Source: an uncultured Methanobrevibacter sp.
Lineage (GTDB): Archaea; Methanobacteriota; Methanobacteria; Methanobacteriales; Methanobacteriaceae
DNA length: 41,709 nt
Direction: 5' to 3'
Assembly: GCF_902770715.1 (NCBI RefSeq)
Contig: NZ_CACXTS010000016.1
Location: 1 to 41,709 of the forward strand
A program made the translations under genes and the position numbers. Below the pieces are notes generated by a model. The model made no database searches and was not told where the DNA came from. It was given only the letters and a program-made list of their open reading frames with translations. How positions within the stretch are numbered: position 1 is the stretch's first letter; every line of letters begins with the position of its first letter. Positions 34,111 through 41,709 of this stretch are shown here, piece by piece.

Positions 34111-34911
34111 TTAAGATTCTAATTTTTCAATTAGTCTTAATATATCAGTTTGTGTAATGATACCAACGACTTTGCCTTCTTCAACGACAGGCAAACCATT
34201 GTATCCTGTTTCCATCATTATTTTAGAAACCTCAGAAATTGACATTTCTTTTGAAACATAAGATGGATTTGAAGACATTATGTCTTCAACAAAAACCTCT
34301 TTGATTTGAGTTTTTTGATATTTTTCAGGAACGTTCTTTCTAAAGTCAATGAATGCTCTCATCAGATCTTTAGAAGTGATCATTCCCACCAGTTCATCAT
34401 CATCAATAACAGGCAATCTTCCAACATTAGCATCCATCATTTGTCTTCTTGCATGAACGAGCCTATCTGTTGGAGCAACTGCTACTACATCCTTTGTCAT
34501 GATTTCTTTTACAGTTATCTTATCAAATGCAATTCCAACGGCAAGAGTTACAAAATCAGCCTTGGAAACAATTCCAACCATTTCATCATCTTTCATGACT
34601 GGAACGGATCCAATACCGTTATCTAACATTATTTTTGCCACTTCACCTAATTGCATTGTTTCAGGAACTGTAATTACATCTTTAACCATTACAGATGAAA
34701 TATGGAATCTTGATGCAGGCATACTTTCGGATTTTGAAGAACCAAGTTTAGTGGCAATATCCCTTTCGGATATGATTCCAACTAGTTCTTTATGATTAAC
34801 TACTGGCAAACGGGATACATTATGTTTACGGAATAATTTTAATGCATCTGAAAGATTTTGGTCTTTGTCTACAGTAATTAAATCCTCTGACATCAAATTC
34901 TTAATTTGCAT
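34111..34911 (-). CDS. Four-CBS-domain protein
   Basis: The 266-residue protein is made of four CBS motifs in two Bateman pairs and nothing else. Typical boundaries are visible at MSEDLITVDKDQNLSDALKLFRKHNVSRLPVVNHKELVGIISERDIA, VMVKDVITVPETMQLGEVAKIMLDNGIGSVPVMKDDEMVGIVSKADF, IMTKDVVAVAPTDRLVHARRQMMDANVGRLPVIDDDELVGMITSKDLM and IMSSNPSYVSKEMSISEVSKIMMETGYNGLPVVEEGKVVGIITQTDIL. CBS pairs bind adenosine nucleotides such as AMP, ATP or SAM and sense energy or methyl-donor state. A GGAGATGAT ribosome binding site precedes the ATG. Effector domain and partner are not evident. The second four-CBS gene is 22 bp upstream. Confidence 0.92.
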   Translation of the reverse strand: MQIKNLMSEDLITVDKDQNLSDALKLFRKHNVSRLPVVNHKELVGIISERDIATKLGSSKSESMPASRFHISSVMVKDVITVPETMQLGEVAKIMLDNGIGSVPVMKDDEMVGIVSKADFVTLAVGIAFDKITVKEIMTKDVVAVAPTDRLVHARRQMMDANVGRLPVIDDDELVGMITSKDLMRAFIDFRKNVPEKYQKTQIKEVFVEDIMSSNPSYVSKEMSISEVSKIMMETGYNGLPVVEEGKVVGIITQTDILRLIEKLES

Positions 34912-34933
34912 ATTATCATCTCCTATTGTGTTT

Positions 34934-35869
34934 TTATATTCTTTTAACTGCTCTTAATACATCTCTTTCAGTGATGATACCTACAACACGATCATCTTTT
35001 AAAACTGGTACACCACCAATATTCTTTTCTGCGAATATTTCACATAATTCTCCAATAGTAGTGGTTGGAGGAATTGTAATTGGTTCTTTAACCATAATTT
35101 CAGAAATGTTGGTTTTTAATACATCAGTTGCTAAATTAGAGTTTAAATGATCGAATAGTTCTTTAGCATTTAAGAATCTAATAACATCAGTAGAAGTTAA
35201 GATACCTAACAATTTTTTAGCAGCTTTTGAGATATCTGCTTCACCACCAATAACTGGAATTCTTCTTAAACCATTTCTAACCATGATTTTGCATGCTCCT
35301 TCAAGAGGAGTTCCAGGAGTAGTAGTGAATACTTTAGCACTCATATAATCTTGTACGGTTTCTTTGCCAGCCATACCTGCTAATGATAATGCAATATCTC
35401 TTTCAGTTACAATAGCTGCAAGATTATAATCTGCATCGACAAGAGGAATAGCACCTAATTGGTGAGACATCATAGTTTCAATAGTTTCACCAATAGAAGC
35501 TTTTGTAGAAAGAGTGATTAAATCACGAGTCATGATTTCTCTGACTGGTTCATTGATTGCTGCTAAGAAGTTATCTTCGTATTTTTTCTCAATAATGTTG
35601 AATTTTTTTCCTCCACCAAAGAAATCTAATATATCCATTACTGTTACAATACCCAATAACTTGCCGGAACCAGGATCTGTGATTGGTAATCTTCTAAATT
35701 CGTGCTCCATCATTACTTTTGCAGTATCTTTGATAGATTTAGTTGGAGGGATTGACACAACATCTTTGGTTGCAATAGCCATTATGTCACCTTCTCTATC
35801 ATGAACTTTGGTTTCGTGTTCAACTGCGCCTGTATTTGATTTTCTATTAATGGATGTTTTATCTTTCAT
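34934..35869 (-). CDS. Second four-CBS-domain protein
   Basis: Four CBS motifs follow a short 20-residue leader. They include [106 protein letters not shown] and [43 protein letters not shown]. The open frame begins at a GTG (35875) that lies within the GAGGTG ribosome binding site itself; the ATG at 35869 has correct five-base spacing, giving 311 residues, so I use it. It and the next gene form a same-strand CBS pair, possibly hetero-oligomeric. Its function is unknown; nucleotide sensing is the family expectation. Confidence 0.92.
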   Translation of the reverse strand: MKDKTSINRKSNTGAVEHETKVHDREGDIMAIATKDVVSIPPTKSIKDTAKVMMEHEFRRLPITDPGSGKLLGIVTVMDILDFFGGGKKFNIIEKKYEDNFLAAINEPVREIMTRDLITLSTKASIGETIETMMSHQLGAIPLVDADYNLAAIVTERDIALSLAGMAGKETVQDYMSAKVFTTTPGTPLEGACKIMVRNGLRRIPVIGGEADISKAAKKLLGILTSTDVIRFLNAKELFDHLNSNLATDVLKTNISEIMVKEPITIPPTTTIGELCEIFAEKNIGGVPVLKDDRVVGIITERDVLRAVKRI

Positions 35870-35934
35870 TTTCACACCTCAATTCACAATTACGCATCGT
35901 AAAAATAAAATCAAAATATCAAAAACAAAAATAT

Positions 35935-36633
35935 TCACTCAATATCCAAAATCTTATGGATTTGAGGAATGGTGGAAACTTCAAAATATTGCCCAACAAC
36001 TTCGGAAAACTCGAATAATCTATAATTAATGTTTTTCCATTCTCCTAAAGGACTAGAAGGTTGGATAATTATTTTAAGGTTGCTTTTGCTTGAAATATTC
36101 TCTGATAATTTTTCAACTACCTCTTTAAATGACTTTATTTTTGTTGATGGCAATATAACTACTTTACAATATACATTTATGGACTTCTCCCTTAATAAGT
36201 TTAGTGATTTAATCTCATTTAAAAAAATTTCTTCGTCAAAATCGCCGTCAAAGTGTTCAGGCAATTTAATATCCAAAGAAACAATGTCTAATTTATTTAA
36301 CAAATCAATATTGTCGGGTGAAGTCCCATTGGTTTCAAGCATGATACTTAAATTAAAGTTTTTGCTGACCTCATTGATGAAGTCAGGGTATAAACTAGGT
36401 TCACCTCCAGTAAATGAAATAGCCTTACAGTCAGGAGTTAAAATTTTATTAATCTCTTCAGTTACCATTTCGGGAGTCATCAACTTTCCTGATTTTTCGG
36501 ATTTACTATCATTGGTGTCACAATAGTTGCAGTTTAAATTGCAACCTGCAAATCTAACAAAAATTTGTCTTTGTCCTATTAAAAGACCCTCACCTTGAAA
36601 AGATGAGAAAATTTCAATTATTGGAGCTTTCAT
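35935..36633 (-). CDS. queE: 7-carboxy-7-deazaguanine synthase
   Basis: QueE is a radical SAM enzyme that converts 6-carboxytetrahydropterin to 7-carboxy-7-deazaguanine on the way to preQ0 and archaeosine. The 232-residue protein has [31 protein letters not shown] with the cluster ligands Cys31, Cys35 and Cys38, then [14 protein letters not shown] and LETNGTSP. Its start overlaps the queD stop by four bases, which implies translational coupling. QueC and the archaeosine-specific enzymes are not in the window. Confidence 0.94.
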   Translation of the reverse strand: MKAPIIEIFSSFQGEGLLIGQRQIFVRFAGCNLNCNYCDTNDSKSEKSGKLMTPEMVTEEINKILTPDCKAISFTGGEPSLYPDFINEVSKNFNLSIMLETNGTSPDNIDLLNKLDIVSLDIKLPEHFDGDFDEEIFLNEIKSLNLLREKSINVYCKVVILPSTKIKSFKEVVEKLSENISSKSNLKIIIQPSSPLGEWKNINYRLFEFSEVVGQYFEVSTIPQIHKILDIE

Positions 36634-37148
36634 TTTATATCGGCCCTATACAATGCTCCTTGACCAATTCCTTCATTGACACATACAGCAACATATTCAA
36701 TGTTATCATAAGTTTTGGCCAGCCTTTTGGCTAAGGCTTCTGCGAAAAACTTGGATAACTCCTCTGCTGAAGTATAAGGAAGAGGTAAAAATACGCAGTC
36801 AACAGCAGGGATTGAATATCCTTTGCCATCAACTTTGAAATGAACGGCATGTTTCTTTTTTAAGTCAAAAATTGAATCTGATTTCTTGTCGAAATCCTTA
36901 AATTCAATTAAATCATTATAAACCGGTACCAACAATCTGTGATCAAGTTCATCACAAATCGCTTTGGTATATCCTTTAACATCTTTGAAATCAACTACGA
37001 ATTCAAATTTTCCAGCCCTTTCACCTTCAATTTCCACATCTACAAAGTAGGAGTGACCATGTATGTAACCGCAGGACTCATGGCCTGGAATGATGTGGGC
37101 TGAGGAAAATCTTAAATTAGATTGAATACCGTTAATTAATATTTTCAT
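36630..37148 (-). CDS. queD: 6-carboxytetrahydropterin synthase (PTPS family)
   Basis: QueD converts dihydroneopterin triphosphate to 6-carboxytetrahydropterin. The 172-residue protein has the zinc ligands His18, His30 and His32 in [27 protein letters not shown], with the catalytic Cys26, and the later [10 protein letters not shown] and [18 protein letters not shown] blocks. It has an insertion of about 25 residues (about 85-115) compared with bacterial QueD. It overlaps DUF366 by four bases upstream and queE by four bases downstream. Its substrate role in archaeosine rather than methanopterin synthesis is supported by the queE partner. Confidence 0.92.
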   Translation of the reverse strand: MKILINGIQSNLRFSSAHIIPGHESCGYIHGHSYFVDVEIEGERAGKFEFVVDFKDVKGYTKAICDELDHRLLVPVYNDLIEFKDFDKKSDSIFDLKKKHAVHFKVDGKGYSIPAVDCVFLPLPYTSAEELSKFFAEALAKRLAKTYDNIEYVAVCVNEGIGQGALYRADIK

Positions 37149-37738
37149 CCTAACACCTTTGTTTTACTTATATCATTCTCTATAGTTTCCAATTCATCAA
37201 TATATCTGGAAACAGTCTTATTAATTAATTCCAATAAATTATCATTATTAAATATCTGTTTATCATTCACTCTGATATCGAATAGTCCGATTGTTTCCAC
37301 ATCATCGGGAGTTCCCTTGTCTTCCAAGTTAAGTGCGAAATGTATTTTTGCTGAACTCAGGGAAACGCTAGCTATTGAAATGGATAATTTTCCATTATCG
37401 ACAAAGATATCGTCACCTTCCCTTTTGGTCTGAACTCCATATTCTGTTAGAATCTCTCTGAAAATCATTACCAAAAGTCTTTGTCTTAAATAAGCAATCC
37501 TCATATTTGGGGGTTGCTGGTCAAAAAACTCGCAAATGAAATTGACCATATGGTTTGATTTGATTTCCAAACCAACATCGGCAAAATCCTTTAAATTATC
37601 CGGAGTAATGTTAACCGGGCCAATCCAAGTCACAATTGAAGAGCCATATATTCCAAACTCCTGGAAAGCCCATGACGGATTAATTTGACTTCCATCATAT
37701 TCAAATATTTCATCAACATGTTTATGAGTAATATTCAT
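37145..37738 (-). CDS. DUF366 family protein
   Basis: The 197-residue protein matches my memory of DUF366: [79 protein letters not shown] and [34 protein letters not shown] sequence in the second half. It has conserved histidines and acidic residues but no named activity. It is first in the DUF366-queD-queE cluster, with a four-base overlap to queD, so it is likely needed in the same pathway. No ribosome binding site is seen at its ATG; an AT-rich TATA-like sequence at about 37760-37770 suggests a leaderless start. Confidence 0.78.
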   Translation of the reverse strand: MNITHKHVDEIFEYDGSQINPSWAFQEFGIYGSSIVTWIGPVNITPDNLKDFADVGLEIKSNHMVNFICEFFDQQPPNMRIAYLRQRLLVMIFREILTEYGVQTKREGDDIFVDNGKLSISIASVSLSSAKIHFALNLEDKGTPDDVETIGLFDIRVNDKQIFNNDNLLELINKTVSRYIDELETIENDISKTKVLG

Positions 37739-37834
37739 AAGTTATTATTAGATACTATTTTATTTAAATATTAAGATTAAATCAAAAATTAATTTAAGAT
37801 GTAAAATAAAATTAATGTTTAAGGAGATAATACT

Positions 37835-38908
37835 ATGGAACAAGTGAGAACAAGAGATTTTATTTACACAAGTGACGATTTATACTTTGCATCAACCAAT
37901 TACATTCACCCTGAAGACAGAGTGATTTCATTTTTAAGATATGTGCCTGACCCGGAAGGAGACCGTGAAAAGGACGGGAAAAGATACAGAAAGGTAGGTT
38001 CTGAAGAGGCATACACTTACTTAAGAGAAAATCACCCAGAATATTTATATTTCAGTACAGTTACAAACGTTGAAATGATGGGTGTGCCATTAGACAAAGT
38101 TGTGAGAGTAATCAAACCTGAAATGAGACTTTTAGGGCTTAAAGAGACATTTGAAAGTGGAGGAGAAGTTAAAAATCCTGAACTGATTGCAAAGTTAATG
38201 GATGTTGCTGACTTTTTCCATTTCATGGCAGACATCCCATATGACCACCTCGGCATTTCAGGATCAATTTTGCCTGGCCTTCAGAAAAGTGATGTGAGTG
38301 ATTTGGACTTTGTCGTGTACGGCCTGGACAACCACAGAAGGGCAATTGCGGCCTTTAAGGAACACAGAGGAAAAGAAGTCTACATCGAAGAAGTCGACAA
38401 ACACATTACCGTTGAAGGAATTACCAACGACTACTGGGATTTCGTATATGACAAAAGAATGTTTGACGAAAGCCTTACAAAAGAGGAATTCAGATGGTAT
38501 GAAAACAGAAAAGCAAATAGAGGAACAATCAACGGAACCCTATTTGATATTTTAGCCACCAAAGACTATGATGAAATCGAAGGAACCTGGGGAGACACAG
38601 TCTATGAACCTCAAGGAATTGTCAAAATCGAGTGCGATATCGTAAGCGCACTTGGAGCATTCGACAACCCATCCCTTTACACAATTGAAAATGTAGAAGT
38701 TCTTGAAGGCGTTGAATTTCCTTTAAAGGAAGTCGTTTCATTTACCCATACCTATGCAGGGGAAGTTGTTGACGGCGAGCACGTGATTGCTAAGGGAAAA
38801 GTGGAAAAAGTCATCATTAATGGTAAAGATGACCACTATAGAATTGTCGTTGGAACCACCCGTGAAGCAATTGACGAGTACTTGAAGCTTAAGGAAAGTC
38901 CTGCCTAA
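37835..38908 (+). CDS. Archaeal nucleotidyltransferase-fold protein
   Basis: The 357-residue protein has a central nucleotidyltransferase signature, GISGSILPGLQKSDVSDLDFVVYG (about 142-165), with the GS loop and a DxD metal pair (SDLDFVV). It resembles a conserved euryarchaeal group described as predicted nucleotidyltransferases (COG1665, by memory). The N-terminal 115 residues include FASTNYIHPEDRVISFLRYVPDPEGDREKDGKRYRKV; the C-terminal 80 residues form a predicted beta-rich domain. An AAGGAGATAAT ribosome binding site precedes the ATG. It is a monocistronic gene with a hairpin after it. Substrate (nucleic acid, small molecule or protein) is unknown. Confidence 0.8.
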   Translation: MEQVRTRDFIYTSDDLYFASTNYIHPEDRVISFLRYVPDPEGDREKDGKRYRKVGSEEAYTYLRENHPEYLYFSTVTNVEMMGVPLDKVVRVIKPEMRLLGLKETFESGGEVKNPELIAKLMDVADFFHFMADIPYDHLGISGSILPGLQKSDVSDLDFVVYGLDNHRRAIAAFKEHRGKEVYIEEVDKHITVEGITNDYWDFVYDKRMFDESLTKEEFRWYENRKANRGTINGTLFDILATKDYDEIEGTWGDTVYEPQGIVKIECDIVSALGAFDNPSLYTIENVEVLEGVEFPLKEVVSFTHTYAGEVVDGEHVIAKGKVEKVIINGKDDHYRIVVGTTREAIDEYLKLKESPA

Positions 38909-38924
38909 AAGCATAAAATATTCC

Positions 38925-38953
38925 GAGAGTTTTTACTCTCAATCCCTTTTTTT
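38925..38953 (+). terminator. Hairpin plus T-tract after the nucleotidyltransferase gene
   Basis: GAGAGT (38925-38930) pairs with ACTCTC (38935-38940) around a TTTT loop, followed by a T7 tract near 38946. It lies 16 bp after the stop codon. Confidence 0.6.
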
Positions 38954-39155
38954 AAACAAAACCAAAAATAATTAATTGATTATTATTAACTTTTCACTAT
39001 TTTTAAAGAATAAATATCATTCATTTAAAAAGATAAAGAATATGCAATTTATTCAAGTCTTTTCAATAAAAAATAACACGAGTTAAGGAAAAATAATCAA
39101 ATAATATATAAACTTCAAAAACAAAAAATAATACTATTAAATTTAATGTGATAAA

Positions 39156-40631
39156 ATGGCAGAAAATAAAAAATTAGAATGGAATAGTAATTTTGCATTT
39201 ATGATGGCAATGATCGGTTCCGCTGTTGGTCTTGGAAATATTTGGCGTTTCCCAAATGTTTTATACTCACACGGTGGCGGGTCATTCATGATTCCATATA
39301 TCGTTTCATTATTCCTTTTAGGAATATCCTTTGTTTTAGTGGAATATGCAGTAGGATTCAAATTCAAAAGGTCACTCGCAAGAATATTATTTGCGGTGAG
39401 CAAAAAGTTAGAGCCTGTTGCATGGTTTATTCTATTGATTGTATTTTTGATTGCGACATATTATGTTTGTGTTGTAGGATGGGATTTGATTTATATCGTC
39501 CTAAGTTTAACAAAAGCTTGGGGTGCAAATCCTGATTTATTCTTTGCAAATAATGTTCTGCAAGCAACAGATTCAATATCTGGAATATTTAAAATAGTCC
39601 CAATGGTATTTGCATCAGTATTTGCAATTTGGTTTATGGCATGGTTTATTATTAAAAGAGACTTAAATGACGGAATCGGTAATGTGAGCAAAGTCTTATT
39701 GCCAGTTCTCTGTTTGATTGTTGTCGGTATTGTTGCATTCTCTTTAACACTCCCCGGCGCATCAATCGGATATACACAAATTTTTACTCCTGATTGGTCT
39801 GCATTAACCAATTTGGACGTATGGCTTGCTGCATTCGGACAGATCATTTTCTCATTAAGTTTAGGTATGGCAATTGCTATGACCTATGCAAGCTATTTGC
39901 CTGAAGGTTCAAAATTAGTTGACAATGCAATAATCGTTGCATTTTCAAATTCAGGATTTGAAGTGTTCAACTCAATCGGAACATTCTCCATTTTAGGATT
40001 TATGGCATTGACTACAGGAATGCCATTCAATGAACTTGTTACCGAAGGAACTGGTCTTGCATTTGTTGTTTTCCCACAAGTATTCAATACAATGGGAGAC
40101 GTTGCATACATTATTGGACCTTTATTCTTCATATGTATCCTATTTGCCGGAATTACATCCCTTATTGCACTTCTCGAAGGAGTCTGTTATTCAATTTCTG
40201 AAAAATTCCTTATTGAACGTAAAAAGACCGCTACAGCAGTATGTATTGTTGGATTCTTAATTTCAATCATATTCACCACAGGTGTAGGAAGTACAATTTT
40301 AGGAGTATTTGATGCATATCTAAATAATTTCGCATTGTTATTCGCAATACTTCTTGAATGTATAATATTCGGTTGGATTTACAAATTTGATGACCTGATT
40401 GAAATATTGAACAACAATTCTTCAATCAAAGTTGGCAAAACCTGGAAAACTGTTATCAAATACATATTGCCTATTTGTATCGCTGGCCTTTGGATTCAAG
40501 GAGTGATGTCCACAATTTCAACAATCGATACTTTGAGCTCTACAATCATGCTGATTTTAACAATCGTGTTAATTGTAGTTCCAATAATCTTTGCAAAATT
40601 GCCTGCGAGAAACCCACATTACTACGATTAG
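39156..40631 (+). CDS. Sodium-dependent transporter, SNF/NSS family
   Basis: The 491-residue protein is a neurotransmitter:sodium symporter-type carrier with about 12 membrane helices. The diagnostic first helix reads NFAFMMAMIGSAVGLGNIWRFPNVLYSHGGGSFMIPYI, including the unwound segment that binds Na and substrate (GSAVGLGNIWRFP). Later helices include FSLSLGMAIAMTYASYL and a SNSGFEVFNSIGTFSILGF region for the second Na site. Family members import amino acids with Na. The substrate cannot be told from sequence. It has its own AT-rich upstream region and a strong terminator downstream, so it is likely monocistronic. Confidence 0.93.
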   Translation: MAENKKLEWNSNFAFMMAMIGSAVGLGNIWRFPNVLYSHGGGSFMIPYIVSLFLLGISFVLVEYAVGFKFKRSLARILFAVSKKLEPVAWFILLIVFLIATYYVCVVGWDLIYIVLSLTKAWGANPDLFFANNVLQATDSISGIFKIVPMVFASVFAIWFMAWFIIKRDLNDGIGNVSKVLLPVLCLIVVGIVAFSLTLPGASIGYTQIFTPDWSALTNLDVWLAAFGQIIFSLSLGMAIAMTYASYLPEGSKLVDNAIIVAFSNSGFEVFNSIGTFSILGFMALTTGMPFNELVTEGTGLAFVVFPQVFNTMGDVAYIIGPLFFICILFAGITSLIALLEGVCYSISEKFLIERKKTATAVCIVGFLISIIFTTGVGSTILGVFDAYLNNFALLFAILLECIIFGWIYKFDDLIEILNNNSSIKVGKTWKTVIKYILPICIAGLWIQGVMSTISTIDTLSSTIMLILTIVLIVVPIIFAKLPARNPHYYD

Positions 40632-40644
40632 AGAAATTTACTTT

Positions 40645-40677
40645 AAATAGCTAAATTATTAGCTATTTACTTTTTTT
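40645..40677 (+). terminator. Strong hairpin plus T-tract after the SNF transporter
   Basis: AAATAGCTAA (40645-40654) pairs perfectly with TTAGCTATTT (40659-40668) around a 4-base loop, followed by AC and a T7 tract with further T-rich sequence. It is a textbook intrinsic-type 3' end. Confidence 0.75.
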
Positions 40678-40769
40678 ATTTTATTTAAACGAATTTACAT
40701 CCTTTATAACTTCTTATTATTTATATTATTAGAAACTAAGTAATATTACACAATTTAAGAGGTTATTCT

Positions 40770-41564
40770 ATGTTAAATATTTCTTCAATAAAAACACACA
40801 TGTATTGTCCAATGAAGCTTTACATCCAAAATCATCTTGATTTAAGTGAAAATACAGATTATCAATTAGCGGTTGAAATCAAAAAGCTTAAAATCGATAT
40901 TCAGGATTTGATTCAAAAGAATATGCGCAAAATCAAAAAGGAAATGAACCTAAATGAAATTGAAGAAGCATTATCTGAAAATATTGATGCATATATAGAA
41001 AGCACAACAGATTCAATCAAATCAATGGATTTGGACATTGAAAAAGAGCAGATTACTGAAATAATAGATAATGCCCACTTTAACATTAAAATCACTGCAT
41101 TAAGAACCAAACAAGCAATGACAATAATGGATAAGAATGGATTTGCGATAACGGATATGTTCTTCCCAAACTGCATGTATTCCTACTTGCTGAAAGATTC
41201 AAGCCTTGAATTAATAGGAATGTGTGACAAAATAGAGATAATAGACGGCAGATATTACCCAATATCCATCAAAAATTCAAATCCTCCGCTTAAAGGCGTT
41301 TGGGATCAAGACGCAATTGAACTGGTGGCACACGCCATTCTTCTTGAAGAGGAATTTGATACGGAAGTCTTTGTTGGCTTTGTTGATTATGAAAAAATAG
41401 GTGATAGAAGACCTGTAGTGATGGATGTCAATCTTAGAAAAGCATTGTTTGAAGTGATTCGTGAAGTAAAAGAAATAATAGATAATAAAAAGCTTCCAAA
41501 TGTTCGCAAAAATCCTAAAAAATGTGGTAGTTGTGAATATAATGATATTTGTTTAAAAAATTAA
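40770..41564 (+). CDS. Solitary Cas4-like (RecB-type) iron-sulfur nuclease family protein
   Basis: The 264-residue protein has the Cas4 layout: an early cysteine (Cys13 in MYCPMKLY), a helical region, a RecB-like core and a C-terminal CGSCEYNDIC group (Cys252, Cys255, Cys261), together a four-cysteine site for 4Fe-4S. In the core, GMCDKIEI supplies the first acid (Asp153) and VWDQDAIELVAHAILLEE supplies the Q motif (Gln180). The strand that usually reads E-x-K reads PISIKNS, with Ser166 in place of the glutamate before Lys168, so activity may be reduced or altered. There is no CRISPR array and no other cas gene in the window. Many archaea carry such stand-alone Cas4 homologues of unclear role. 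A GAGGTTATT ribosome binding site precedes the ATG. Confidence 0.82.
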   Translation: MLNISSIKTHMYCPMKLYIQNHLDLSENTDYQLAVEIKKLKIDIQDLIQKNMRKIKKEMNLNEIEEALSENIDAYIESTTDSIKSMDLDIEKEQITEIIDNAHFNIKITALRTKQAMTIMDKNGFAITDMFFPNCMYSYLLKDSSLELIGMCDKIEIIDGRYYPISIKNSNPPLKGVWDQDAIELVAHAILLEEEFDTEVFVGFVDYEKIGDRRPVVMDVNLRKALFEVIREVKEIIDNKKLPNVRKNPKKCGSCEYNDICLKN

Positions 41565-41571
41565 AATAAAA

Positions 41572-41591
41572 GGGAGTTAAAAAAAACTCCC
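41572..41591. terminator. Symmetric hairpin between convergent genes
   Basis: GGGAGTT (41572-41578) pairs with AACTCCC (41585-41591) around an A6 loop. It lies eight bases after the cas4-like stop and 21 bases from the end of the convergent gene, so it could serve either strand. Confidence 0.55.
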
Positions 41592-41612
41592 CTATATGTC
41601 CATAAACATGAA

Positions 41613-41709
41613 TTAAAATTTAATATTGTCTCCTAAGCGCGCAATATCAAAAACTGCAGTATCGGCAATAGCCATGACTGCTAAAACACCTGCCTGAGTT
41701 GGATCAGTT
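41613..41709 (-). CDS. C-terminal end of an unidentified protein (runs off the window)
   Basis: Reading the minus strand in from the right edge gives 31 complete codons ending in TAA at 41613: [20 protein letters not shown] followed by [11 protein letters not shown]. It has good codon quality, a regular amphipathic helix and no stops, and faces the cas4-like gene tail to tail across the hairpin. The 3' fragment is too short to name; the helical [19 protein letters not shown] segment suggests a soluble enzyme rather than a membrane protein. Confidence 0.65.
   Translation of the reverse strand, partial: TDPTQAGVLAVMAIADTAVFDIARLGDNIKF

Noticed and set aside
36029..36526. A 165-codon open frame on the plus strand inside queE
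   Set aside because: It is an antisense shadow of queE, rich in Ser, Leu and Phe, with no ribosome binding site.
40770..41709. A CRISPR-Cas locus next to the Cas4-like gene
   Set aside because: No repeat-spacer array and no cas1, cas2 or effector gene is seen up to the window edge; the neighbours are housekeeping-type genes.

Overview
The window is chromosome from an AT-rich hydrogenotrophic methanogen of the order Methanobacteriales, most like Methanobrevibacter. This rests on several signs: a partial methyl-coenzyme M reductase beta subunit gene (mcrB) at the left edge; methanogenesis marker genes; coenzyme M, methanopterin and F420 biosynthesis genes; a family B DNA polymerase that stops right after its motif C (the split PolB of this order); a large secreted Ig-like adhesin typical of Methanobrevibacter; and archaeal information-processing genes (proteasome beta, aCPSF1, Nop5/fibrillarin, Trm1, Taw2). 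From memory, the gene order largely follows Methanothermobacter thermautotrophicus, roughly MTH1161 to MTH1237, so this is mainly conserved core chromosome, not an island.

Layout. 1-5255: start of the mcr operon, divergent from mmp10, then mmp7, an unrecognised 172-residue protein, comB and a TraB-family membrane protein. 5321-10127: a DUF1922 zinc protein, a DUF21/CBS membrane protein, a Ca/Na exchanger, an Ncs6/TtuA-like tRNA thiolase, a thiamine-binding MTH1187-family protein and a DegT aminotransferase. 10236-16333: trm1, an Lrp regulator, the mptA-DUF2120-cofG coenzyme operon, taw2 and psmB. 16465-23043: aCPSF1 flanked by two strong inverted repeats, purM, comC and the adhesin. 23067-28173: a five-gene minus-strand operon (coiled-coil protein, pyrD, pyrK, AI-2E-type exporter, polB1). 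28289-30735: nop5-flpA followed by about 650 bp without a convincing gene but with a long hairpin that may be a small RNA. 30736-37738: a minus-strand block with frameshifted coaBC, two exported or anchored proteins, pheA, two four-CBS proteins and an overlapping DUF366-queD-queE cluster for the archaeosine precursor. 37835-41709: a nucleotidyltransferase, a sodium-dependent transporter, a solitary Cas4-like protein with an altered active site, and the 3' end of an unidentified gene.

How it fits together. Methanogenesis and its cofactors dominate: MCR (mcrB), its arginine methylation (mmp10), its assembly or activation (mmp7, by family association), coenzyme M (comB, comC), tetrahydromethanopterin (mptA) and F420 (cofG). 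A second theme is RNA: tRNA modification (trm1, taw2, ncs6, queD/queE), box C/D RNP proteins (nop5, flpA) and 3'-end formation (aCPSF1). I found no CRISPR array, tRNA, rRNA, transposase or prophage. I did not find a clear new defence or enzymatic system. The best leads are the candidate RNA at 30223-30317, the coaBC frameshift at an A4G3 tract, the inverted repeat at the predicted aCPSF1 start site, the DUF2120 and DUF366 operon partners, and the Cas4-like protein.
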